NCBI RefSeq assembly: GCF_050113715.1
Contig: NZ_JBNJQR010000001.1
Location: forward strand, 186,001-250,000
DNA length: 64,000 bases
Direction of reading: 5' to 3'
Source of the DNA: Brevibacillus_H ginsengisoli
GTDB lineage: Bacteria; Bacillota; Bacilli; Brevibacillales; Brevibacillaceae
The position numbers were made by a program, and so were the translations under genes. How positions within the stretch are numbered: position 1 is the stretch's first letter; every line of letters begins with the position of its first letter. Shown here one piece after another: positions 25,178-33,033 of the stretch. The notes beneath the pieces are model-generated. The model was not told the DNA's origin. It did not search any database and worked only from the letters and a program-made list of their open reading frames with translations.

Positions 25178-27274
25178 ATGGCAGTTTCAACAGTAGTAAA
25201 TGCGGCTGCTGATACGTATGGTAACGGTGGGCGTAAATTGGTTCGGTTAAGTAACGGGTGGCTAGTAGCAACTTTATACACTCCACAGGTAAATGCACCG
25301 CAAATCTATTTTTATGTATCCAAGGACAATGGATTAACCTTTAGCAGGCTCTGCTGGACAACATTCAGTAGTACAGGAACAACTTTAGTGGGATTTGCTT
25401 TAGCATCAAAAGGGACAAATGTTTACTCTATAGCCACATATAGCAACGGATCGGTTAGAAGGCTATTTTTTGATGCGTTAACAGTAACAGACGACAATAA
25501 AGCATCTGTTGATTTAGATGCGTCTCAAACATCCTGCGGATCTGGATGCTCACTCGCAATCAACTCCGAAGGAACAGAACTACACGCCGCATGGTCATCG
25601 AAAAACTCCACGTACCCCAACTCGTTCAACATCCGTTATGCAAAAGGGACAATTGATGCAAACGGTAGTGTAACATGGGGTAGTGCAGAACAAGTTACTA
25701 CAAGTAATGCTACTGGTACTAACAATAATAATCCATGTATTGTTTATACTAGTAGTCGCCCTGTAATTTTAGTTGAAATGGCAAACACAAACACGCCTAT
25801 CTATCAAATGACTGCATACTATAAAAATGGTAGTTCGTGGACACAAACTTCTTCTTATTTAGCTAATGTTGCTCAAGTACAAGCAAATCCATGCGCTGTC
25901 GTAGACGGTAACGGCGTGATTCATGTGGTCTGGCATGGAGCAGATTCTATTTATACTTCTATTTACAATGTTCGTTATTCATCGTCTGTCGATGGCGGTC
26001 AAACTTGGTCAACTATATTCAACGTATCCGCAAACACTATGTATTCGCAATACAACCCTTCTTTATCTGTTGATAAAAAGAACAATGTTTATGTTTTTTG
26101 GGAGGGTAGATATAACACATCCTCGATTGTCAACGACATAAGATTAAGAAGCAAAACTAGTTCCGGAACTTGGTCAACTACCACAAACTTGACTAGCCAG
26201 CCTAACGGTGGAGGATCAGCGATCAATCCCAGTTCGATGGAAAAGGAAATTAACGGACTAATCGGATGGGTATGGAAAGATTCACAAACGTCATCAGTAA
26301 AATTCGACTTTATCCTGCTGAATCAAGCACCAACGCTCACACTAACCAATCCTTCCAATAATCTCGTATTATCAGAAGGAAACAGCTACAGCGTGCAGGG
26401 ATCGGCTACTGATTTAGACAACGGAAATGTAGTGACAATCAAGTACAAAATCAATAACGGTGCAACCAGGGCGTTGAATTCCGGAGTTTCTAACGGGAGC
26501 ACGCCTATTTCTTTTGCCAAAAGTCTCACGTATCACGACAAGCGCCTATGGGACGGCACTACGGATGTTGTAGGTGTTGATCTTGCCGAGGGCACAAATC
26601 ACACATTATATGTGTGGGCAGAGGACGATCAAGGCGGGGTATCCATCCAGGTCACGCGTACATTTACTGTTATTTGGAATCGACCACCAACTATCAGCGG
26701 AGCAGATGAAAATTTGGGTACAATCAGCGCGTCACCGAGCAAAACATACTCCGTAACCGATCCAGAAGGCAATTCATTTACGATTACAGAGTACCTTGAC
26801 GGTGAAGTACTTCGGACATTTGCAGGAGAAGCAGGTAAACAGTATACCGTAACTATTCCGCAAGATAAGTGGATCAGGACTCCGCTGGCTACACACACAC
26901 TAAAGGTGCGTGCAACGGACAACAGCGGAATGTACTCAGATCGTGTTTATACTTTTGTTCGAACAGACAACAGCATTGTTTTCCAACTCACCCAACCATT
27001 TTCGAACGATGCAAAGGCGAACAGGGTCTTGTTTACAATGGATTCAGTGATTCCGACCGGAGCGACATTGAAGGTAGAAACCTGTAACAATGCCTATGAT
27101 GCAAGCCCAACGTGGGAGGATATCACATCTAAAGTGTTGGCAGGACGCGGGCATACTTTCGCCAATACGACTAAAACGGCTACGAAATGGGCCATCAACA
27201 TTCGGGTAACCATCCAAAAAGGAACTGCTACTCAACCAGTGATTATCAATGGATTCGGAGGTGCTTTTGACTAA
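25178..27274 (+). CDS. receptor-binding tail protein with sialidase-like propeller
   Basis: 698 residues. The first 380 form a beta-propeller with Asp-boxes (SKDNGLTFSRL, SVDGGQTWST) and many aromatic/Asn/Ser-rich blades, as in BNR/sialidase folds. The catalytic arginine triad cannot be confirmed, so binding rather than cleavage is possible. Residues about 385-600 hold two Ig/cadherin-like modules beginning NQAPTLTLTNPS and NRPPTISGADE. The end is a small beta domain. It is the likely host-range determinant. Confidence 0.75.
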   Translation: MAVSTVVNAAADTYGNGGRKLVRLSNGWLVATLYTPQVNAPQIYFYVSKDNGLTFSRLCWTTFSSTGTTLVGFALASKGTNVYSIATYSNGSVRRLFFDALTVTDDNKASVDLDASQTSCGSGCSLAINSEGTELHAAWSSKNSTYPNSFNIRYAKGTIDANGSVTWGSAEQVTTSNATGTNNNNPCIVYTSSRPVILVEMANTNTPIYQMTAYYKNGSSWTQTSSYLANVAQVQANPCAVVDGNGVIHVVWHGADSIYTSIYNVRYSSSVDGGQTWSTIFNVSANTMYSQYNPSLSVDKKNNVYVFWEGRYNTSSIVNDIRLRSKTSSGTWSTTTNLTSQPNGGGSAINPSSMEKEINGLIGWVWKDSQTSSVKFDFILLNQAPTLTLTNPSNNLVLSEGNSYSVQGSATDLDNGNVVTIKYKINNGATRALNSGVSNGSTPISFAKSLTYHDKRLWDGTTDVVGVDLAEGTNHTLYVWAEDDQGGVSIQVTRTFTVIWNRPPTISGADENLGTISASPSKTYSVTDPEGNSFTITEYLDGEVLRTFAGEAGKQYTVTIPQDKWIRTPLATHTLKVRATDNSGMYSDRVYTFVRTDNSIVFQLTQPFSNDAKANRVLFTMDSVIPTGATLKVETCNNAYDASPTWEDITSKVLAGRGHTFANTTKTATKWAINIRVTIQKGTATQPVIINGFGGAFD

Positions 27275-27438
27275 TGGATATCAAGAATCCAATGAGCATT
27301 TCTCAAATTAATCTTAATAAGGAGATGCAGGGGGTTAGTCCCGAACTGGTTGCAGCCTATGAGGCCATTGCTTTACTATCATCCGAAGTAGATACCTTAA
27401 AGGCTGAAATAGCATCATTGAAAGGAGGTGTAAAATGA
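27274..27438 (+). CDS. small coiled tail-fibre-associated protein
   Basis: 54 residues, ATG overlapping the last base of the preceding stop (TAATG). It begins MDIKNPMSISQINLNKEMQG and ends in a coiled helix (SSEVDTLKAEIASLKGG), like short XkdW/XkdV-neighbour proteins. GGAGGTG for the next gene lies in its last codons. Confidence 0.65.
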   Translation: MDIKNPMSISQINLNKEMQGVSPELVAAYEAIALLSSEVDTLKAEIASLKGGVK

Positions 27439-27587
27439 TGGTGAAAAAGTATATGATTCCTGTTTATGGTCTTCTTGTTAAATCTGGTAGTTGGGTAATT
27501 GAACCGACTGGAGAAGAAGGAGAAAAAGTGGTTCCAGAGGCGTACCGTCTTTCTGTAGCTGAATATCTAGCTGAACAAGTATTATAA
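27438..27587 (+). CDS. short tail-end protein (CD1375/XkdX-like position)
   Basis: 49 residues (or 50 from ATG 27435). MVKKYMIPVYGLLVKSG and a VPEAYRLSVAEYLAEQ end resemble tiny proteins that lie between tail fibres and holin in Firmicute myophages. Function unknown. A terminator follows immediately. Confidence 0.65.
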   Translation: MVKKYMIPVYGLLVKSGSWVIEPTGEEGEKVVPEAYRLSVAEYLAEQVL

Positions 27588-27620
27588 ACGCCTTTTCTCA
27601 AGACGAGAGAGGCGTTTTCT
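27587..27620 (+). terminator. rho-independent terminator closing the tail operon
   Basis: AACGCC (27587-27592) pairs with GGCGTT (27611-27616), with an inner TCTC/GAGA stem, then T-rich sequence. Confidence 0.8.
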
Positions 27621-27684
27621 CATAGGAGGGCTACGGCTCTCCTTTTACTTTTGCCCTTAAGGGGGTGAGGAGGACGATGAACAC

Positions 27685-28182
27685 ATGGAACGATTTGCAA
27701 AAGCTATCCTGAGCCTAGAAACATTAGGTAAGCCTTCAAATGGTCTGGCAGCATTGATAGGAGCAACAATAGCACCGTTCCTAGACACAGCGGTGCAAAG
27801 CGGTAAGTTTTGGGCTTACCTCTTTATGGCTTCAATTATCGCGGGTGATTGGTTAGCAGGAACTTCAGCAGCAAAGAAAAACGAAACTTACGCAAGTGAA
27901 TATGGCTTGGCTGGTGTATTTCGAACACTGCTTCTAGGCTGGATACCGATCATTGGTTTTTTATTGGATAAGGTCACATTTATGGTTTTTCAAGTCGCTC
28001 AACCGGGCATCTTCTACTACGCACTCACTCTCGGCATTGCTTACCACAGTTGGGAGAGCATGACCGCTAACGCTTACCGAGCTGGTTGGAAACGATGGAT
28101 TCCAAAAAAGATTGTTGACTACGTGTCCTCGGAGATAAAAGCAAAGGCAGAACGTTCGCTACGTCAGAAAGGGGATAAGTAA
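27685..28182 (+). CDS. phage holin
   Basis: 165 residues with several hydrophobic segments (LAALIGATIAPFL, AYLFMASIIAGDWLAG, LLLGWIPIIGFLLDKV, FYYALTLGIAYHSW) and a basic C-terminus. The IAGDWLAGTSAAKKN motif matches the phage_holin_4/TcdE-like class. It would form the membrane lesion releasing the endolysin encoded next. Confidence 0.85.
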   Translation: MERFAKAILSLETLGKPSNGLAALIGATIAPFLDTAVQSGKFWAYLFMASIIAGDWLAGTSAAKKNETYASEYGLAGVFRTLLLGWIPIIGFLLDKVTFMVFQVAQPGIFYYALTLGIAYHSWESMTANAYRAGWKRWIPKKIVDYVSSEIKAKAERSLRQKGDK

Positions 28183-28183
28183 A

Positions 28184-28726
28184 ATGATGACACTACTTGA
28201 AATTTTGAAACAGTATCGTGTAACTAGTGATTATGGTCCTCGTATTGATCCTATTACCGGAAAGCCAGGCGCCATCCATTCTGGTGTGGATTTAGTCGGT
28301 AAAGAGGTAAATGACCCTATCGAATCGTTTACTGAAGGAGATGTCATTTATTCCAATGACACTCATCCAGGTACTGGCCTAGGTAACTATGGCTGGGTTG
28401 TGCTTGTGAAAGACCGTAACGGCATGGTCCATCTATATGCCCATTTACAAAAACAATCACTTAAAGTTAATGTTGGCGATCACGTCGTAACAGGACAGCA
28501 TCTGGGCATTATGGGATCAACAGGGCGATCAACAGGTAAACACCTTCATTATGAGGTCAGGACAACAGACCATCCAAGCTGGGGATGCGGTTTGCATACC
28601 AATCCGTTGAGATATCTCGAAAAATTGTGTAAAGATTCCTGGACTTACTACAACGGTCAAGGCCGCCAGGACAAGTGCAACGAGGTACATCAAACCGCTG
28701 AATATATCCGGTCTATGATCGCGTAG
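28184..28726 (+). CDS. endolysin, M23 metallopeptidase
   Basis: 180 residues. Zinc ligands are recognisable: H32 and D36 in IHSGVDLVG, and the HLHYEV motif near residue 126, with HLYAHL before it. These define the LytM/M23 endopeptidase fold that cuts peptide cross-bridges. No signal peptide, so release depends on the adjacent holin. The C-terminal 40 residues look like a small separate helical segment. Confidence 0.9.
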   Translation: MMTLLEILKQYRVTSDYGPRIDPITGKPGAIHSGVDLVGKEVNDPIESFTEGDVIYSNDTHPGTGLGNYGWVVLVKDRNGMVHLYAHLQKQSLKVNVGDHVVTGQHLGIMGSTGRSTGKHLHYEVRTTDHPSWGCGLHTNPLRYLEKLCKDSWTYYNGQGRQDKCNEVHQTAEYIRSMIA

Positions 28727-28730
28727 TCGA

Positions 28731-28770
28731 AGCCCTCTATCAGATTAATTTCTGGTAGGGGGCTTTTTCT
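28731..28770 (+). terminator. rho-independent terminator after the lysis genes
   Basis: AGCCCTCTATCAGA (28731-28744) pairs with TCTGGTAGGGGGCT using two G-U pairs, then five T. Confidence 0.85.
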
Positions 28771-28817
28771 ATTTTTTGGATGGTAGTATGATAGAGTCAT
28801 ATGAAAGGAGCGGTGTT

Positions 28818-29321
28818 ATGAGTAGTTACGGTGAAGGTGGTTCGCCATTTTTGGGGCCGATTGACACAGGTTTACATGACGGTGGTGTGTGGAAATGTTA
28901 CGATGCCGGCCCTGGACACAAGCTCGACGGTGGCCCAGGTTGGAAGTGCAATGATTTTGTCCCTGGTCATAAATTAGACGTAGTTCCAAGATGGGGAAAA
29001 GACATAGGCCCAGGACACAAGCTTGATTCTGGACCAAGATGGGGGCCAGGCGAAACAGGATATCTAGAAAATGGGTCAAGACCCACTTCACAATTTGACG
29101 GGACTCCACGATGGAACTTCCAAGACGCGCCAGAAGAAACAAATGTGGTGATGTTTGGTCCTGGCGAGACAAGCATTCACGAATTTGGCCCACCGGATGG
29201 GTGGGGAAGTGTTGCATTTGATGAAATTGGGCCAAGGTGGGATAAGTTGAACTTTGGTCCTCCAGAAGGAAATAACCCAATTAAACAAGGCCCACCAGAA
29301 AACGGCTCTCAACTCCACTGA
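28818..29321 (+). CDS. Gly/Pro/Trp repeat protein of unknown function
   Basis: 167 residues built from imperfect 15-20-residue units: AGPGHKLDGGPGWKCND, FVPGHKLDVVPRWGKD, IGPGHKLDSGPRW, then GPGETG, FDGTPRWNFQD and several GPP/GPR units. No signal peptide, membrane segment or known domain; two cysteines. ATG 28818 follows AAAGGAG. It has its own short upstream region and a terminator, so it is a late moron placed after lysis genes. Confidence 0.6.
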   Translation: MSSYGEGGSPFLGPIDTGLHDGGVWKCYDAGPGHKLDGGPGWKCNDFVPGHKLDVVPRWGKDIGPGHKLDSGPRWGPGETGYLENGSRPTSQFDGTPRWNFQDAPEETNVVMFGPGETSIHEFGPPDGWGSVAFDEIGPRWDKLNFGPPEGNNPIKQGPPENGSQLH

Positions 29322-29341
29322 TCAAGTGGAGTTTTTTTTAT
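29311..29341 (+). terminator. rho-independent terminator of the repeat-protein gene
   Basis: AACTCCACT (29311-29319) pairs perfectly with AGTGGAGTT (29325-29333), then T-rich; the stop codon lies inside the hairpin. Confidence 0.9.
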
Positions 29342-29386
29342 TTGCACGTTCCCATCTCGTTCGTATATAATACAAACAAACGTTCG
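29342..29386 (+). promoter_or_regulatory. SOS promoter with LexA box
   Basis: TTGCAC (29342-29347) and TATAAT (29366-29371) are 18 bases apart. CAAACAAACGTTCG at 29373-29386 differs by one base from the Gram-positive LexA/DinR site CGAAC-N4-GTTCG and overlaps the transcription start, so LexA would repress the WYL-HTH-YolD operon. Confidence 0.75.
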
Positions 29387-29412
29387 TAAAAATGTGAAAG
29401 GAAGCGAACAAG

Positions 29413-29616
29413 ATGAGACTGGAACGATACATCAATCAAGCAATTGAGATCATATATCTGGACCGTCACGGGAACATAAGTAAGCGTACTGTCAGGCCAC
29501 TTGAGGTAAAAGATAACCGACTAAAGGCATATTGTCTAACCAGCAAGTCACCGCGTGTTTTTCTACTTGAGAACATCCTTGCTGTACATCCGGTGGTGAA
29601 TCATCATGCTATCTGA
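29413..29616 (+). CDS. small WYL-like domain protein
   Basis: 67 residues, essentially one WYL-type beta module: RLERYINQAIEIIYLDRHGN then RVFLLENILAVHPV. WYL domains sense nucleic-acid ligands or damage signals. It overlaps the next gene by eleven bases and is first in the LexA-controlled operon. Small free-standing WYL proteins next to YolD are common in Bacillales. Confidence 0.7.
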   Translation: MRLERYINQAIEIIYLDRHGNISKRTVRPLEVKDNRLKAYCLTSKSPRVFLLENILAVHPVVNHHAI

Positions 29617-29848
29617 TATCGAACGAAAAGTCTTGCGTGTGATCGGTAATTACACATCAATCCGATGGCGAACACCGACTATCGGTGAATTGTGCATCAA
29701 GACGGGGCGCGACCGTGGAGGTATAATGACTGTCCTTGAGGTATTGAACAAAGAAAAATACATCGTGTGGAACCGAACAGAACCTGATAAAATTGATCTT
29801 TTGGAAGCATGGGAACGAAAGGAGAGCAAACCATGGCATCTAAGATAG
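29606..29848 (+). CDS. winged-helix-like protein in the SOS operon
   Basis: 80 residues. LSDIERKVLRVIGNYTSIR then TIGELCIKTGRDRGGIMTVLEVL form a helix-turn-helix/winged-helix like the LexA N-terminal domain or marR-like readers. It ends just inside the YolD start. Possibly an accessory regulator of the damage response. Confidence 0.6.
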   Translation: MLSDIERKVLRVIGNYTSIRWRTPTIGELCIKTGRDRGGIMTVLEVLNKEKYIVWNRTEPDKIDLLEAWERKESKPWHLR

Positions 29849-30174
29849 ATGATCCGTTAATCAGCCGTTTTATGCTGCCTGAGCATGTAAAGGCACTTTT
29901 GGAACTTCAAGAGGATAAGAAACTCACTCTGCAGCCTGTTCTTGAAGATGACGAGTTGCAATCATTTCAGTATCAGATTATGGATGCGGCACGCAACGAT
30001 TACGCGATTACAGTTACATGGTGGGTGGCAAAGAAGGAGAATCTTGGATTAACGTGTACCTTTTGGGGTGCCGTCAAATGGATCGATCAACAGGCAAGAA
30101 GGATCAAGCTTGTGAATGATGAGGATATACAGTTGATTTCAATGGATAATATCGTGAGGATAGAAACAAAATAA
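29833..30174 (+). CDS. YolD-like protein
   Basis: 113 residues. RFMLPEHVKALLELQEDKK and the closing GAVKWIDQQARRIKLVNDE then IQLISMDNIVRIE are the YolD-like family, usually found beside Y-family polymerases (UvrX/YqjW) and thought to act with them. ATG 29833 follows AAAGGAGAG. No polymerase gene follows here, so this is an orphan accessory factor. Confidence 0.85.
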   Translation: MASKIDDPLISRFMLPEHVKALLELQEDKKLTLQPVLEDDELQSFQYQIMDAARNDYAITVTWWVAKKENLGLTCTFWGAVKWIDQQARRIKLVNDEDIQLISMDNIVRIETK

Positions 30175-30192
30175 ACAAACCTCCAAGTCGAA

Positions 30193-30225
30193 AGCTACCT
30201 GAATTTTTGTCCAGGTAGCTCATTT
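30193..30225. terminator. bidirectional terminator
   Basis: AGCTACCTG (30193-30201) pairs with CAGGTAGCT (30212-30220) between two convergent transcripts (YolD operon and minus-strand genes). Confidence 0.8.
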
Positions 30226-30228
30226 TGT

Positions 30229-30507
30229 TCACCGATATTTGTCTAAATAGCTTGATTCGTACATAAACCCAAGTCCACCTCTTATCATGTACTGTTTCAG
30301 ATGTTCCCTGAACTTTGGATCAGATAATGCCAGCTCGACTATGAACGCCTGGGCGCTGCCAGCTGATCTATTCCTCTTTGACTTTCCGAAGAAAATCTGG
30401 TTCCGAAAATCTATGTTATCAGCAGCTCTCAAAATGTTTCCGTAAGTGACCAACGAATGCGTTGACGTTACGCGCGGCAAATCCGTAAAAGTCTCCCCGA
30501 AATCCAT
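30229..30507 (-). CDS. phage hypothetical protein
   Basis: 92 residues. AGGGGAAGGGG lies just before the ATG. MDFGETFTDLPRVTSTH at the start and a helical end with LALSDPKFREHLKQYMIRGG; no family recognised. Last gene of a three-gene minus-strand set read towards the YolD operon. Confidence 0.55.
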   Translation of the reverse strand: MDFGETFTDLPRVTSTHSLVTYGNILRAADNIDFRNQIFFGKSKRNRSAGSAQAFIVELALSDPKFREHLKQYMIRGGLGFMYESSYLDKYR

Positions 30508-30624
30508 GCCCCTTCCCCTTTCGCTTATCGATTGGAAATCGTCTGAATTTCACCTTGATTTCAAAACATCATTCAGCACACTACACACTAGGAGGCCACT
30601 CCAAAGAGGTGGAGGATAGACAGA

Positions 30625-30990
30625 TCATCTGTAAAACACATCCCCGCGCTTTAAGTCACCGCGTAACGCCTTACGCACCATGTCTTGATCGGCGAAGTTG
30701 ACACTCCGTCCTGAGTCAACTTCAATCGTATGTAGCTGCCCATTTGAGACAGAGACAACACGGTACCCGCCAGTCATCGATTGAACGGGCGGACTGTAAA
30801 AGAACTGTGTCGCCCATAGTAAAAACCCAAATACAAAGAAAATCAGTATCCCCAACCCACCCCTCTTAAGAAGCTTATCACCGTCAAGTGGTTCTGCTTC
30901 TTCCTCGTCGTCATCCCATTCTTCGTAATAATCGTCGCGGTAACGAGCGGGCTTGCGTTCCTCTCGGTAATAATTCCGTTTACGCCCCAT
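30625..30990 (-). CDS. single-pass membrane protein, acidic N-terminus
   Basis: 121 residues. A basic start (MGRKRNYYREERKPARYRD) is followed by a run of D/E, then a transmembrane helix around residues 50-70 (GILIFFVFGFLLWATQFF) and a short beta-rich extracytoplasmic part. ATG 30990 follows GGAGGTG; an upstream in-frame ATG is ignored. Overlaps the preceding gene. Possibly a superinfection-exclusion or envelope protein of the lysogen; not demonstrable. Confidence 0.6.
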   Translation of the reverse strand: MGRKRNYYREERKPARYRDDYYEEWDDDEEEAEPLDGDKLLKRGGLGILIFFVFGFLLWATQFFYSPPVQSMTGGYRVVSVSNGQLHTIEVDSGRSVNFADQDMVRKALRGDLKRGDVFYR

Positions 30991-31231
30991 CTCCGACACC
31001 TCCAGCAGATTCATAAATGCACTTGTCACCCACTAGTCGCGGCTTCACTCTGTATTGCGAATCCTTGTTATACATTTGCTGGATGTACTCGACGATGTTC
31101 GGGTTGTTAAGACATATTTTGAGCATCCTGTTGGCCATTGTCGTCGGTTGCATACCGCATGATACAGATAGCTTTGAAAGCTTTTCCTTGGTGTCAACGT
31201 CCGGGGTGAGCCCAATTCTTTTCCCGATCAT
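30980..31231 (-). CDS. small helical DNA-binding-like protein
   Basis: 83 residues. ATG 31231 after GAGGTGATT is preferred to the longer frame. The pattern KLSKLSVSCGMQPTTMANRM resembles ribbon-helix-helix/Arc-like or plasmid-type regulators. First gene of the minus-strand set, directly behind the divergent control region. Confidence 0.5.
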   Translation of the reverse strand: MIGKRIGLTPDVDTKEKLSKLSVSCGMQPTTMANRMLKICLNNPNIVEYIQQMYNKDSQYRVKPRLVGDKCIYESAGGVGDGA

Positions 31232-31249
31232 TCCAATCACCTCATTTCT

Positions 31250-31272
31250 GTGACTGAGTGAGTTTGTCACTC
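31250..31272. promoter_or_regulatory. operator-like inverted repeats in the divergent control region
   Basis: Overlapping repeats: GTGAC (31250-31254) with GTCAC (31266-31270), and GAGTGA (31256-31261) with TCACTC (31267-31272). They lie between the start of the minus-strand set and a TTGGAC/TAGTAT-like promoter at 31275-31305, so a repressor could bind here. Which Xre-type protein binds is unknown. Confidence 0.5.
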
Positions 31273-31377
31273 GTTTGATACTAGTAATGAGGCATTGGTT
31301 GTCCAAAATTACACTTTTTTCTCCACAAAAGTTTTAAATTTTCACCTCTTGTCCAAACTGGGTGTTGAGGTGATTAA

Positions 31378-31602
31378 ATGTTCGGGTTAGGAAAGAAAAG
31401 AAGTAAGCTAGGAAGGTATCTTGATAAGAGGGGAATTAAGCAACAGTGGCTTGCTGATGTAGCCAAGCTGAATAAGAAAACGGTGAGTCAGCTAGCTTCA
31501 GAAGAAGAGTATATACCAACAGGAAATACGATGAAGAAGGTATTACAGGCCATTAGAAAGATCGATCCGAATGTTAAACAGGATGATTTCTGGACGATGT
31601 AA
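31378..31602 (+). CDS. Xre-family helix-turn-helix regulator
   Basis: 74 residues. LGRYLDKRGIKQQWLADVAK then LNKKTVSQLASEEEYIPTGN is a Cro/C1-type helix-turn-helix (residues about 10-60). GAGGTG precedes the ATG at seven bases. Divergent from the 31231 gene across the operator region; probably part of a lysogeny switch or a plasmid-like control gene. Confidence 0.75.
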   Translation: MFGLGKKRSKLGRYLDKRGIKQQWLADVAKLNKKTVSQLASEEEYIPTGNTMKKVLQAIRKIDPNVKQDDFWTM

Positions 31603-31628
31603 CAACAAAATAAAATGATAAAAACAGA

Positions 31629-31658
31629 AGACCATCAACCTTTTTGATTAGATGGTCT
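31629..31658. terminator. hairpin, probable bidirectional terminator
   Basis: AGACCATC (31629-31636) pairs with GATGGTCT (31651-31658), with T-rich flanks in both directions weakly present. Confidence 0.6.
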
Positions 31659-31740
31659 CCTTGTGGTGTTACATATTACCACGTTAGAATTAAATCATAA
31701 TAGGGTATATCACAAAATAGAATGGATTAAACTTGCGGGA

Positions 31741-31788
31741 AAGTTCGGTACAGACCGAACTTCTGGCGACGAGTAGCGAACTACTCGT
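31741..31788 (-). terminator. tandem hairpins after the minus-strand Xre gene
   Basis: AAGTTCGGT/ACCGAACTT (31741-31749 and 31754-31762) and ACGAGTAG-CGAA-CTACTCGT (31769-31788). They lie at the 3' end of the 32009 gene; the distal one is followed by TTTC on the minus strand. Confidence 0.65.
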
Positions 31789-31790
31789 GC

Positions 31791-32009
31791 CTACTCTTTG
31801 CTCGGTATCCATTCGTACAATTCGTCAATCATACATCCTAATGCTTTGGCGATATTACGAGCCGTAGTTAATGACATTATCACATTGCCATTGGCATATT
31901 CAGATATCTGAGATTTTGGTTTACCGAGTTTGTCTGCTAGATCTTGTTGGCTCATTTTTCTAGCTCTAAGCAGTCTCTTGAGTAGGCATCTTCCAGCTAT
32001 TTCAGCCAT
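31791..32009 (-). CDS. Xre-family repressor-like protein
   Basis: 72 residues. KRLLRARKMSQQDLADKLGK then PKSQISEYANGNVIMSL is a complete Cro/C1 helix-turn-helix with almost no other domain. GGGAGGC precedes the ATG. Located between the two regulatory genes, transcribed divergently from the REC-LytTR gene. Candidate immunity repressor or its antagonist. Confidence 0.8.
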   Translation of the reverse strand: MAEIAGRCLLKRLLRARKMSQQDLADKLGKPKSQISEYANGNVIMSLTTARNIAKALGCMIDELYEWIPSKE

Positions 32010-32073
32010 AGATGCCTCCCAAAATATTTTATTACAATCAGCATACCACGACTAACATCACGGGGGATACAGC

Positions 32074-32847
32074 ATGTTTAAGTTGCGGATTTTGCATATA
32101 GAGGATCAACCAGGCCACAAAAAATATATCGGAGACCTTCTTTCGGGTTTAGGTGTTTTTTACGGAACAGCAAAAAACCTAACCGAAACCAGACAGCAAC
32201 TGAAAACTGATCAATACAACTCCATGCTAATCGATTATAACCTTGGCGAAGAAATTAATGGTATTGAGTTGTATCATACAGTAGCTGCCGAAGGCTACGA
32301 CTATCCAGCGCTGATAGTAACTGGGTACGAGTATTTGATTGAAGATACAGAGATTGATGGTGAGAAACTAGTAGGTCTGATAAGGAAACTCGGCCTAACT
32401 CAAAAGGAATTAAAAAAGGGATTACAACTACTTAAATCGACTTTAGTTAAGAGAGGATTGGTCGGAATATGGATACCGGCAATTAATGAGACAATCGAAT
32501 ATATTCATGTTTCGGACGTATACAGTATACAACGGATCAGAAGACAAATATTTATCTACACGCATAATAGAGTATACGAAACCAGTGTATCACTAAAAGT
32601 CTATGCTCAATTCCTGGCGGAGAATGGCTGCAACTTTTTTCAATGCCGCAGTAATACAATAGTCAATCTGGATAAGTATTTGTCCTATAACTTAGTCACT
32701 ATGGAGCTAACCCTTCAACCGGATGGCACAGGAAAACAAATGGTGGTAAGGGTATCAGATGATCATAAAAAAGAATGGATGAACACCTACAATTCGCTTG
32801 CAACCGAAAATCCGTCAATACAAAACGTTCCGCAAAATTCGACATAA
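32074..32847 (+). CDS. orphan response regulator: REC-like plus LytTR domain
   Basis: 257 residues. Residues 1-100 resemble a receiver domain: acidic pair in LRILHIEDQPG, candidate phospho-acceptor Asp in SMLIDYNLGEEINGIEL, and Thr in ALIVTGYE. The usual late Lys is not evident. Residues about 140-240 look like a LytTR DNA-binding domain (ETIEYIHVSDVYSIQRIRRQ, FFQCRSNTIVNLDKY). No histidine kinase gene is near. Phage-borne LytTR regulators are uncommon; it may read host signals. Confidence 0.75.
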   Translation: MFKLRILHIEDQPGHKKYIGDLLSGLGVFYGTAKNLTETRQQLKTDQYNSMLIDYNLGEEINGIELYHTVAAEGYDYPALIVTGYEYLIEDTEIDGEKLVGLIRKLGLTQKELKKGLQLLKSTLVKRGLVGIWIPAINETIEYIHVSDVYSIQRIRRQIFIYTHNRVYETSVSLKVYAQFLAENGCNFFQCRSNTIVNLDKYLSYNLVTMELTLQPDGTGKQMVVRVSDDHKKEWMNTYNSLATENPSIQNVPQNST

Positions 32848-32864
32848 TTTTCCATATAATTTAG

Positions 32865-32942
32865 GCGTTTAGAATTCTAAACGCGTTGAAAACACCAACT
32901 TAGGATAAGAAACAGGCGTTTATTTTTCTAAACGCCTGTTTC
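32865..32942. repeat. two palindromes sharing the GCGTTTA arm
   Basis: GCGTTTAGAATTCTAAACGC (32865-32884) is a perfect 20-bp palindrome. GAAACAGGCGTTTA (32909-32922) and TAAACGCCTGTTTC (32929-32942) form a second perfect 14-bp inverted repeat with a 6-base loop. No T run follows, so binding sites or a structured leader are more likely than a terminator. Confidence 0.7.
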
Positions 32943-33033
32943 GAGTGGGTTATCCAGTGAATTATCAGAGTAGTAAAAAATGCCCATGTTATTATATCCT
33001 CAGACCTAATTTAGACACAGGAGAGGATATGAA

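Noticed and set aside
28816..29280. Minus-strand frame over the repeat protein
   Set aside because: Antisense shadow; codon pattern and Shine-Dalgarno support the plus-strand gene.
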